A DNA stretch of 5,143 nt from Candidatus Kappaea frigidicola. GTDB taxonomy: Bacteria > Omnitrophota > Gorgyraeia > JAGLLT01. A program made the translations under genes and the position numbers. The DNA lies in NCBI GenBank assembly GCA_030765555.1, contig JAVCCI010000001.1:1-5143 (forward strand), in the 5' to 3' direction. The notes under the pieces are model-generated. The model was not told where the DNA came from. It worked only from the letters and a program-made list of their open reading frames with translations, and did no database searches. Shown in pieces: positions 1 through 5,143 of this stretch (the stretch's first letter is position 1; the number at the start of each line of letters is the position of its first letter).

Positions 1-1504
1 CTCTCAAGCCTAGCTTCTCACCCATCTCAGTTGCCGCCGATGAAAAACCTCCAGCACCACAGTCATTAACTGACTTATATAAATTCTTATCTCTGGCTTT
101 TATAATAACATCCGTCATTTTCTTTTCAGTAATTGGATCACCTATCTGGACTGCCGAACTCGAAACCTCTTCTGATTCATGAGTTAATTCACCAGACGAA
201 AATGTAGCTCCATGAATTCCGTCTCTACCAGTCTTGCCACCAACTGCCACCACTAGGTCGCCACTATCAACTTTTTTAAAACATTTATCTTTAGGCATAA
301 TGCCGACATTGCCACAGTAAACTAAAGGATTACCAATGTAACTTTTATCAAAGAGAACTGCCCCATTAACCGTGGGAATACCCATTCTATTTCCGTAATC
401 CCTAACTCCAGAAACTACACCCTTAATGATCCTTTTGGGATGCATGCTACCCTTAGGGACCTCTTCATGCGGAAAGTCAGGAGGTCCAAAACAAAAGATA
501 TCAGTATTAGCTATAGGCCTAGCACCCAAGCCAGTACCCAAGACATCCCTAATAACTCCTCCAATACCGGTTGAAGCACCACCATAAGGCTCTAGGGCCG
601 ATGGATGATTATGAGTCTCTACCTTAAAACACACTGCATTTTCTTCATCAAAATCAATGATTCCTGAGTTATCATCAAAAACAGAAATGCACCATTCTTT
701 ATTTAAAAGCTCAGTAGCTCTCATAATTGTTGATTTTAATAAACCGTCAATCTCTTTACCTTCATATTCAATTAAGCCCTTAAAGGTTTTATGGAAACAA
801 TGCTCTGACCAGGTCTGAGCAATAATCTCCAATTCACAATCAGTGGGTTTTCTGCCTAAATTTCTAAAATATCTTTGAATAGCCTGCATTTCTTCTAAAC
901 TCAAATAAAGTTGACCCTCTTTGGAGATTTGCATGAGTTTTTCATCATCCACTCCAAGTAAGTCAACCTCAATTAATTTAAACTTATATTTAGGCAGGTC
1001 TTTTTTTAGATAGGATTCTTTGGAATATATTTCTTTATTACATCTGGTGTGCTGGATAAGTTTATTATAAAAAATTTTCTGGGCCAAGGATTTAATTTTC
1101 TTTAAATCTAAGACGGTCTCAAGCAAATATAGTTTTGCTGTTTTGACATCATCTAGTTTTTCAATTCCTAAATCTTTCACAGCTTTAGTAATACTAGCTT
1201 CCCATGGATCCATAACTCCCAAATTATGGGCTACCTCCACAGCTATAGTATTTTCAGGAATATTTCCTGAGGTAATATTATCTTCATTAAAAATCTGATA
1301 CTGCTGAATAACTTTATCTACAAGTATATTTTCAGCTATTGTTTTAACGTCTGCTTCTTTTAGGCCACCATAAAGAATATACACTTCTCTGACGCAAACA
1401 CTTTTAACGCCCTCTACTCTTAAATCTTTTATACCTTTTTTTGCCGTATCCCCCTGGGCATCAAAGACACCGGGCTTATTCTCAACCTCAATTCTCCAAA
1501 ACAT
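1..1504 (-). CDS. purL: FGAM synthase with two N-terminal PurS-type domains (PurS-PurS-PurL fusion), C-terminus beyond left edge
   Basis: Phosphoribosylformylglycinamidine synthase converts FGAR, glutamine and ATP to FGAM, the fourth step of IMP synthesis, in the cytoplasm. I translated the minus strand from the ATG at 1504; 501 codons are open to the left edge. Residues 1-80 resemble PurS (RIEVENKPGVFDAQG...). Residues about 86-165 look like a second PurS copy (AVEVAHNLGVMDPWEASI, then DVKTAKLYLLE). The PurL part follows: a linker near 180-230, TWSEHC at 231-236, the nucleotide-site motif VETHNHP at 295-301, the glycine-rich GGASTGIGGVIRD, and DCGAGGFSSAATEMG near the edge. The second synthase half is outside the window, and whether a glutaminase domain follows cannot be seen. 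An in-frame TAA at 1522-1520 makes 1504 the first possible ATG; the ribosome site is weak (AGAAAG, 7 bases upstream). It lies 113 bases after purB and is preceded by a structured element. PurL identity is secure; the double PurS reading rests on motif similarity by eye. Confidence 0.94.
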   Translation of the reverse strand, partial: MFWRIEVENKPGVFDAQGDTAKKGIKDLRVEGVKSVCVREVYILYGGLKEADVKTIAENILVDKVIQQYQIFNEDNITSGNIPENTIAVEVAHNLGVMDPWEASITKAVKDLGIEKLDDVKTAKLYLLETVLDLKKIKSLAQKIFYNKLIQHTRCNKEIYSKESYLKKDLPKYKFKLIEVDLLGVDDEKLMQISKEGQLYLSLEEMQAIQRYFRNLGRKPTDCELEIIAQTWSEHCFHKTFKGLIEYEGKEIDGLLKSTIMRATELLNKEWCISVFDDNSGIIDFDEENAVCFKVETHNHPSALEPYGGASTGIGGVIRDVLGTGLGARPIANTDIFCFGPPDFPHEEVPKGSMHPKRIIKGVVSGVRDYGNRMGIPTVNGAVLFDKSYIGNPLVYCGNVGIMPKDKCFKKVDSGDLVVAVGGKTGRDGIHGATFSSGELTHESEEVSSSAVQIGDPITEKKMTDVIIKARDKNLYKSVNDCGAGGFSSAATEMGEKLGLR

Positions 1505-1521
1505 ATAAGTGCTTTCTATTT

Positions 1522-1551
1522 ATAATGAGGGCATTACTTGCAGAGTGTCAA
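1522..1551 (-). promoter_or_regulatory. Possible sigma70 promoter before purL (weakly supported)
   Basis: TTGACA (1551-1546) is a perfect -35 box, followed after 18 bases by CATTAT (1527-1522), a 4/6 match to the -10 box. Against it, transcription would begin near 1515, leaving about 11 bases before the purL ATG and cutting into the ribosome site. It also lies wholly inside the structured element, and the second copy of that element has no matching boxes. purL may instead be read through from purB, with the element in the leader. Confidence 0.3.
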
Positions 1552-1582
1552 CGAATGTAAGTAATCTGCCCAAATTAATCCC
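1523..1582 (-). promoter_or_regulatory. Structured leader element, copy B (upstream of purL)
   Basis: Read on the minus strand, this runs GGGATTAATTTGGGC (1582-1568), 35 bases, then GCCCTCATTA (1532-1523). TAAT pairs with ATTA, a 2x2 internal loop follows, then GGGC pairs with GCCC. After a two-base bulge (AG), ATTACTT (1565-1559) pairs with AAGTAAT (1539-1533) around a 19-base loop. The same framework with a different inner stem occurs at 4530-4588. The element ends 18 bases before the purL ATG. A cis-acting RNA leader is the likeliest role, but a DNA-binding site or a dispersed palindromic repeat is possible. The family is not recognised. Confidence 0.6.
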
Positions 1583-1595
1583 GAAACGTAAGTAA
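1552..1595 (-). repeat. Direct repeat overlapping leader element B
   Basis: On the minus strand TTACTTACGTTTCG (1595-1582) recurs as TTACTTACATTCG (1564-1552), differing by one substitution and one single-base indel. The 3' arm AAGTAAT (1539-1533) of element B can pair with the TTACTT in either copy, so two mutually exclusive hairpins are possible. Confidence 0.6.
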
Positions 1596-1617
1596 GGTAT
1601 AATCTACTTTTCTATTT

Positions 1618-2913
1618 TTATAGTCCGACACGTTTATAAATTTTATTAATGTTTCTTAAATAATGCTTGTAATCAAAAAACTTCTCTATATCTTTAGGCT
1701 TCACATAACTTAAAAATTTCTTATCACTTAAAAGAACCTCTTTAAAAGGAACTTGCTTCTCCCAGGCATAAAGAGCTGACTTCTGAATTAATTCATAGGC
1801 AGTTTTTCTGGTAAGATCCTTCTCCTGAATAAGATAAAGCATTATCCTCTGAGAAAATACTAAACCTTGGACCTTCTCTAGATTAAAAATCATCTTTTTA
1901 GGATAAACAACTAAATTATCAACTATGTAAGTCATTTCACCTAAGATGTAATCTAACAACATAGTCGCATCAGGTAGAATCACTCTTTCAGCTGAGGAAT
2001 GACTTATATCTCTTTCATGCCATAGAGCTACATTATCCAAAGCTGGTTGCACATAGCCTCTTAAAACTCTGGCTAAACCGCAGACTCTTTCACTTCTGAC
2101 AGGATTTCTTTTATGAGGCATAGAAGAAGAACCCTTCTGGCCTTTTGAGAAATATTCTTCAACTTCTAAAACATCCGTTCTTTGTAGATTGCGAACTTCT
2201 AAAGCAATTTTCTCTAAGGAAGCTCCTACAATAGCTATAGTAGCTATAAGCTGGGCATGACGGTCACGCTGCAAAACCTGAGTTGAAATCAAGGCTGGCT
2301 TAAGACCTAATATCTTTAATGATTTATCTTGAATATCGGGGTCTAGGTGTGAAAATGTTCCCACTGAACCGGAAATTTTTCCCACCCCGATAATTTCCTT
2401 GGCATCATTTAAACGCTTGATATTTCTTTTAGCTTCTTCATAAAATAAGGCCATCTTAAGACCAAACGTTGTCGGTTCAGCATGAATACCGTGGGTCCTA
2501 CCGGCACAAACTGTATCTTTATATCTTAAGGCTTTTTTTCTTAACACCTTCATCAAAGCTTTTAAATCATCAATCAAAATGTCACAAGCTTCTTTTAATT
2601 GCATTGCCTGGCCAGTATCTACTACATCAGTTGAAGTCAGACCCCAGTGTATATATTTACCCTTTTTACCTACATAACTTGAGACATTATTTACAAAGGC
2701 AGCTACATCATGTTTAGTTATCTTCTCCAGCTCTTTAATCTTGGCTGCATTAAAGCGAGCCTTCTTCTTGATAACTTTGAAATCGCTTTTGGGTACAATA
2801 CCTTTTTTGGATAGAACTTCACAAACTGCTAATTCTACATCTAGCATTTTTTGAAGCTTATTGTCCTCACTCCAGACATCCTGCATTTGCTTTCGGGAAT
2901 ATCTTTCTATCAT
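1618..2913 (-). CDS. purB: Adenylosuccinate lyase
   Basis: PurB is a cytoplasmic homotetramer of the fumarase/aspartase superfamily. It releases fumarate twice in purine synthesis: from SAICAR to give AICAR, and from adenylosuccinate to give AMP. The 431-residue product has the usual length of Bacillus-type enzymes. It opens with the typical MIERYSRKQMQDVW and carries TKHDV with H68, HWGLTSTDVVDT with H89, RTHGIHAEPTTFG with H141, and the superfamily signature GSSSMPHKRNP at 261-271, which contains the mobile catalytic serine loop. H68, H89 and H141 fall at the same numbers as the active-site histidines known from the Bacillus subtilis enzyme. I chose the ATG at 2913 over an in-frame ATG at 2958. 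It has AGGAG at 2926-2922 with 8-base spacing, and 2958 lies at the predicted transcription start. The gene looks complete and intact. A strong promoter lies just upstream; no terminator is visible after the stop, so read-through into purL is plausible. Confidence 0.98.
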   Translation of the reverse strand: MIERYSRKQMQDVWSEDNKLQKMLDVELAVCEVLSKKGIVPKSDFKVIKKKARFNAAKIKELEKITKHDVAAFVNNVSSYVGKKGKYIHWGLTSTDVVDTGQAMQLKEACDILIDDLKALMKVLRKKALRYKDTVCAGRTHGIHAEPTTFGLKMALFYEEAKRNIKRLNDAKEIIGVGKISGSVGTFSHLDPDIQDKSLKILGLKPALISTQVLQRDRHAQLIATIAIVGASLEKIALEVRNLQRTDVLEVEEYFSKGQKGSSSMPHKRNPVRSERVCGLARVLRGYVQPALDNVALWHERDISHSSAERVILPDATMLLDYILGEMTYIVDNLVVYPKKMIFNLEKVQGLVFSQRIMLYLIQEKDLTRKTAYELIQKSALYAWEKQVPFKEVLLSDKKFLSYVKPKDIEKFFDYKHYLRNINKIYKRVGL

Positions 2914-2921
2914 TAAAAATA

Positions 2922-2926
2922 CTCCT
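2922..2926 (-). promoter_or_regulatory. Ribosome binding site deciding the purB start
   Basis: AGGAG on the minus strand, 8 bases before the ATG at 2913. It supports the 431-residue form over the start 15 codons upstream at 2958. Confidence 0.85.
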
Positions 2927-2963
2927 ACTTTTAAGGGTGGGTAGTTAACTAAAAACAATTTAT

Positions 2964-2992
2964 ATAATAACAGATAAAAAAGCGAGCGTCAA
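2964..2992 (-). promoter_or_regulatory. Near-consensus sigma70 promoter for purB
   Basis: TTGACG (2992-2987), exactly 17 bases, then TATTAT (2969-2964), each a 5/6 match to consensus. The predicted start near 2957 gives a leader of about 44 bases. Just downstream of the start is a perfect 10-base palindrome, TAGTTAACTA (2942-2951), which could be an operator but is short and AT-rich. The spacer contains a run of T. Confidence 0.75.
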
Positions 2993-3031
2993 TGATATAA
3001 AAGCTATCAAATATTTTATAGTATTATATGT

Positions 3032-4087
3032 TTAGTTTATTTCTGAAAGGCTATCAAGGTGGGTTTTAATGGCTTTCTGGACATCGAGATCTAAATTAGA
3101 TGCTTCTATGAGTGCTTTCTTAAAAGCCTCTTTAGCTTTTTTATTATCGTTTCTTTTTAAATAGATAAGACCCAATGTATCATAATAATAACCTTTTTTT
3201 TCAGATGGCAAAGTTATGGCCTGCAAAGCATAATCTTCAGCCATGTCCAGATTGCGGCCATCTAAATACAAACTGTAAGCTATATTATTATAGGCATCAG
3301 CATAAGTCTTATCAGCTCCAATAGCCTTATTATAATAAAGTACTGCTTGTTCATATTCGCTAAGTTTTACATAAACATTGCCGAGATTAAAGAAATATAG
3401 CGCTCGAGAATTATCTTCTTTAATGGCCTTTTTATAATAAACAACTGCCAGGTCATTTAGACCTGATTCTTCATATATCAAGCCTAGCTTATTAAGATAA
3501 TAACTGTCTAGTTCCCAGTCAACCTTCTGAGGAGGAGCAACTATCAGAGCCCACTTGCCAGCCGACTCCCATTTTCTTACAAAATCACCATAGCCCATTA
3601 ATATCGGCTCTTCTTTACCCGTATAAGCCATTACTATTTGGCGAGTCTCATTATAACCAAAGAGAACGAGATAATGATTCCTTTTAATAAAAGGCATCAC
3701 CTGTACCATTACAATTATTGGAATGCCTTCTCTTATCATAGGACCCAATTTATCTAATTCAAATTCCCCTGCCTGAGCAAAGAAACCTCTCTTAAAGGCA
3801 TAATTTTCTAAATCTACCGTCAGACTTCCCTTAATAGAATCTCTATATATTGATTCAGCTATTTCTTCCTGGGTTACATCGTCTCCCCAGTAATTAATAA
3901 CCACAGCTAAAGCAGAAGGCCCACAAAAGTTTTTATCCTGTTTAAAAAAATGAAGACCATCAATATAATGGCCTTCATCAATGTCGCTATCTAAATTACT
4001 TTTTATAACATTATAGTTTAAACCTACGCAACCACAAAGTAGAAAGAGGCAAATTATAAATGTTATAAAAAGTTTTCTTTTCTTCAC
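3032..4087 (-). CDS. PA2778-like C39-type cysteine peptidase lipoprotein with TPR repeats
   Basis: 351 residues. A basic N-terminus and hydrophobic stretch end in the lipobox LCGC, with C20 the likely lipidated cysteine, so the protein should be membrane-anchored and face the periplasm. Residues 44-185 resemble a papain-like C39 domain: Q50 and C55 in FFKQDKNFCGPSAL match the oxyanion glutamine and nucleophile, and H138 in KRNHYLVLFGY matches the catalytic histidine. The third catalytic residue is not obvious. About four TPR repeats follow (194-227, 228-261, 262-297, 298-331), usually a protein-binding platform. Unlike bacteriocin-exporting C39 proteases it has no ABC transporter domains. It starts with GTG three bases after the stop of the PA2779-like gene, with no good ribosome site of its own (AGAGAAG is about 14 bases away), which suggests translational coupling. 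The substrate is unknown. No clear terminator follows; TGATA/TATCA downstream is too weak. Confidence 0.88.
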   Translation of the reverse strand: MKKRKLFITFIICLFLLCGCVGLNYNVIKSNLDSDIDEGHYIDGLHFFKQDKNFCGPSALAVVINYWGDDVTQEEIAESIYRDSIKGSLTVDLENYAFKRGFFAQAGEFELDKLGPMIREGIPIIVMVQVMPFIKRNHYLVLFGYNETRQIVMAYTGKEEPILMGYGDFVRKWESAGKWALIVAPPQKVDWELDSYYLNKLGLIYEESGLNDLAVVYYKKAIKEDNSRALYFFNLGNVYVKLSEYEQAVLYYNKAIGADKTYADAYNNIAYSLYLDGRNLDMAEDYALQAITLPSEKKGYYYDTLGLIYLKRNDNKKAKEAFKKALIEASNLDLDVQKAIKTHLDSLSEIN

Positions 4088-4090
4088 TAC

Positions 4091-4516
4091 TTATGAATTC
4101 TTCTCTACTGTTACCGGATTATGTAATTTAACTTTACGGTCAGTCATATACAAGAAAAGTATAGCTATTAAAACAATAACCAAGAGAATAACTGCAATTC
4201 CCACTCCACTACCAGCCTTATCAAGAGTCTCTACTTTTTGAGCCATCTGATGCAACTGATGTTCATCCATAGTTGAGAGACTTGCCTTGATTTCATCAGC
4301 TGATAAACCCAGTTTAGCTAATCTTTCAACTACTACCTCTTTCTCCAAAAAAGCAGAAACCGCAGCTTGATCAGCCCTGTAGGCTGCTGTGATAACTTTG
4401 GCCGAAGAAGATACAGGTAATGCAAAAGCATTAATCGGCAAACAACCTAAAATGAGTCCAACGACAAACATAAAAATATATACACGTTTTTGTTCAAAAA
4501 TCTTCTTAAAAAACAT
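4091..4516 (-). CDS. PA2779-like small membrane protein (DUF6627 type)
   Basis: 141 residues of unknown function. The N-terminus has basic residues and a hydrophobic stretch (12-31) with a probable signal peptidase I site after AFA (residue 32). A lipidation site at C25 (LILGC) is a weaker alternative. The middle is a short helical domain with the family-like pattern LGLSADEIKASLSTMDEHQL (69-88), then a glycine linker and a C-terminal membrane helix (about 104-124) ending in a short basic tail. Together these imply a helical domain outside the inner membrane, tethered by the C-terminal helix. The start is firm: ATG with AGGAGG at 4529-4524 and 7-base spacing. Genes of this kind are characteristically found beside PA2778-like peptidases, as here with a three-base gap, so the two probably act together. 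A structured element lies immediately upstream and abuts the ribosome site. Confidence 0.86.
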   Translation of the reverse strand: MFFKKIFEQKRVYIFMFVVGLILGCLPINAFALPVSSSAKVITAAYRADQAAVSAFLEKEVVVERLAKLGLSADEIKASLSTMDEHQLHQMAQKVETLDKAGSGVGIAVILLVIVLIAILFLYMTDRKVKLHNPVTVEKNS

Positions 4517-4529
4517 TAGCCATCCTCCT

Positions 4530-4588
4530 TAATGAGGGCATCAGTTATGAAACAAAGTGAACATAACCGATAGGCCCGAATTAATCCC
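4530..4588 (-). promoter_or_regulatory. Structured leader element, copy A (upstream of the PA2779-like gene)
   Basis: On the minus strand it runs GGGATTAATTCGGGC (4588-4574), 34 bases, then GCCCTCATTA (4539-4530). TTAAT pairs with ATTAA, the last A of which is 4529, then comes a 2x2 internal loop and GGGC with GCCC. After a two-base bulge (CT), ATCGGTTATG (4571-4562) pairs with CATAACTGAT (4549-4540) with one G-U pair, around a 12-base loop. The last paired base is the first base of the AGGAGG ribosome site, so folding could affect translation. Framework, spacing and orientation match copy B, but the inner stem has a different, still complementary sequence. Confidence 0.65.
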
Positions 4589-4621
4589 CCATTCTTGCAT
4601 TAAAAAAGAATGTAGAGGGGA
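4585..4621 (-). repeat. Hairpin just upstream of leader element A
   Basis: On the minus strand TCCCC (4621-4617) and CATTCTT (4612-4606) pair with AAGAATG (4596-4590) and GGGGA (4589-4585), with a four-base bulge and a nine-base loop. It uses the GGGA that begins element A. No T-run follows it, so it is a poor terminator for the TauE/SafE gene. It may be an extra stem of the leader. Confidence 0.5.
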
Positions 4622-4646
4622 TATATGTATTTATTCCGCCATTCCT

Positions 4647-5006
4647 TTATTTAGTGAAGATCATTTTAATCGCAATAGCAAGCATACAAAATCCGAATAT
4701 CCTTTTTAAAGCTATTTCGGAAACGTGCTCAACAAAACTTGCTCCAATAAAACCACCCACAAAAAAACCGATAGCAATAAATATAGCTACGGCAATATTA
4801 ACTTGTCCGTGAGAATAATATTTCATAGCGGCTAGTAAGCCGATAGGAAGAACCATAGCCGCCAGGGTTGTACCCTGAGCAGTATGTTGAGAAAATCCAA
4901 ATATATAAACTAATGCAGGAATCATGATAATACCGCCACCTATACCTAAAAGGCCGCTTAATATCCCCGCTACAAGTCCGACTACTATAAATAAGTAGTT
5001 GCTCAA
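4647..5006 (-). CDS. Half-length TauE/SafE family membrane protein
   Basis: 119 residues, predicted to be an integral inner-membrane protein of the COG0730 TauE/SafE family, whose members are linked to export of sulfite, sulfoacetate and other organic anions. Visible hallmarks are GLLGIGGGIIMIPAL at 18-32 and FSQHTAQGTTLAAM at 38-51, with about four hydrophobic segments (roughly 4-20, 22-37, 47-61, 70-92) and a fifth short one at 103-117. Full-length members have about 250 residues in two similar halves. This is one half, a recognised compact form that presumably works as a dimer, and there is no sign of frameshift or decay. The start is TTG at 5006, preceded by GGGGAGG with 5-base spacing. 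An in-frame TTG at 5030 is rejected because it lies upstream of the predicted transcription start and would place the ribosome site inside the coding region. Substrate unknown. Confidence 0.88.
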   Translation of the reverse strand: MSNYLFIVVGLVAGILSGLLGIGGGIIMIPALVYIFGFSQHTAQGTTLAAMVLPIGLLAAMKYYSHGQVNIAVAIFIAIGFFVGGFIGASFVEHVSEIALKRIFGFCMLAIAIKMIFTK

Positions 5007-5011
5007 ATTAA

Positions 5012-5018
5012 CCTCCCC
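5012..5018 (-). promoter_or_regulatory. Ribosome binding site deciding the TauE/SafE start
   Basis: GGGGAGG, 5 bases before the TTG at 5006. Its strength outweighs the weak start codon and fixes the 119-residue form. Confidence 0.8.
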
Positions 5019-5032
5019 GTTATCTGGCAATA

Positions 5033-5061
5033 AGGATACTACAAAAACTATCCAGCGTCAA
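5033..5061 (-). promoter_or_regulatory. Sigma70-type promoter for the TauE/SafE gene
   Basis: TTGACG (5061-5056), 17 bases, then TATCCT (5038-5033), matching consensus at 5/6 and 4/6 positions. The predicted start near 5026 gives a leader of about 20 bases that just contains the ribosome site. It lies directly after the terminator of the preceding unit, a natural place for a new promoter. Confidence 0.6.
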
Positions 5062-5081
5062 GAAGTTATGTAGCTTACCAG

Positions 5082-5117
5082 AAATAAAAAACCCGAAAGA
5101 AATTAATCTTTCGGGTT
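5082..5117 (-). terminator. Intrinsic terminator of a unit beyond the right edge
   Basis: A perfect 11-bp stem, AACCCGAAAGA (5090-5100) with TCTTTCGGGTT (5107-5117), and a six-base loop. On the minus strand it is followed by TTTTATTT (5089-5082), which continues the TT at the stem base. The plus-strand side has no T-run, so it ends minus-strand transcription entering from the right. Confidence 0.9.
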
Positions 5118-5143
5118 ATCAACTTGGTAGCCCCAACCCGTGC

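Noticed and set aside
2469..2717. 82-codon open frame on the plus strand
   Set aside because: It lies entirely antisense within purB, has no ribosome site or recognisable domain, and its composition is that of a shadow frame.
2914..2958. N-terminal extension of PurB from the ATG at 2958
   Set aside because: This ATG coincides with the predicted transcription start and has no ribosome site. The added 15 residues match no family feature, whereas 2913 has AGGAG and the canonical N-terminus.
2993..3031. Possible terminator after the peptidase gene (TGATA/TATCA)
   Set aside because: Only a 5-bp AT-rich stem with no T-run after it; too weak to call.
5024..5081. Long imperfect hairpin upstream of the TauE/SafE gene (CTGGTAAGCTACA against TGTAG, CTTA and CCAG)
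   Set aside because: The 3' arm has two bulges of 3 and 4 bases, and the hairpin spans the predicted promoter boxes, so most of it would not be transcribed from that promoter. It does not share the conserved ends of elements A and B.
5100..5108. Third copy of the leader motif, suggested by GATTAATTT in the loop of the right-edge terminator
   Set aside because: It lacks the GGGC and GCCCTCATTA parts, and the shared bases surround the self-complementary ATTAAT core, so chance similarity is likely.
5125..5143. tRNA 3' end-like sequence on the minus strand (ACGGGTTGGGGCTACCA) just before the terminator
   Set aside because: The CCA, a discriminator A and C61 fit, but the base at the position of the nearly invariant A58 would be G, and the rest lies outside the window. 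The same bases could be the tail of a coding frame ending at a TGA at 5121-5119. Neither can be decided.

Overview
The window is an AT-rich stretch of bacterial chromosome in which every convincing gene lies on the minus strand, so transcription runs from the right edge to the left. From right to left it holds: an intrinsic terminator for a gene beyond the right edge; a half-length TauE/SafE-type membrane protein; a two-gene cassette of a small secreted/membrane protein (PA2779-like, DUF6627 type) and a C39-like cysteine peptidase lipoprotein with TPR repeats (PA2778-like); adenylosuccinate lyase (purB); and the first 501 residues of a FGAM synthase (purL) that carries two fused PurS-type domains and runs off the left edge.

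The lipoprotein signal, the PA2778/PA2779 pair and the PurS-PurS-PurL architecture suggest a Gram-negative-type bacterium, possibly an uncultured lineage such as Omnitrophota or a deltaproteobacterial relative. This is inference; there is no rRNA or other taxonomic marker here. The two purine enzymes belong together: PurL makes FGAM in the fourth step to IMP, and PurB acts later, twice, to make AICAR and AMP. The peptidase cassette and the transporter have no evident link to purine synthesis.

The most unusual signal is non-coding. Two intergenic regions about 3 kb apart, upstream of purL (1523-1582) and upstream of the PA2779-like gene (4530-4588), carry the same element in the same orientation: GGGATTAATTYGGGC, then 34 or 35 variable bases, then GCCCTCATTA. 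The conserved ends can pair with each other. The variable middle forms a different stem in each copy (7 bp and 10 bp), so base pairing is kept while sequence changes. I do not recognise it as a known riboswitch or repeat class. It is the best candidate here for an undescribed structured leader RNA or dispersed regulatory element.

The gaps between genes are all short (3 to about 140 bases). They hold near-consensus sigma70 promoters for purB and the TauE/SafE gene, and the hairpins and element described below. No clear terminator follows purB or the peptidase gene.
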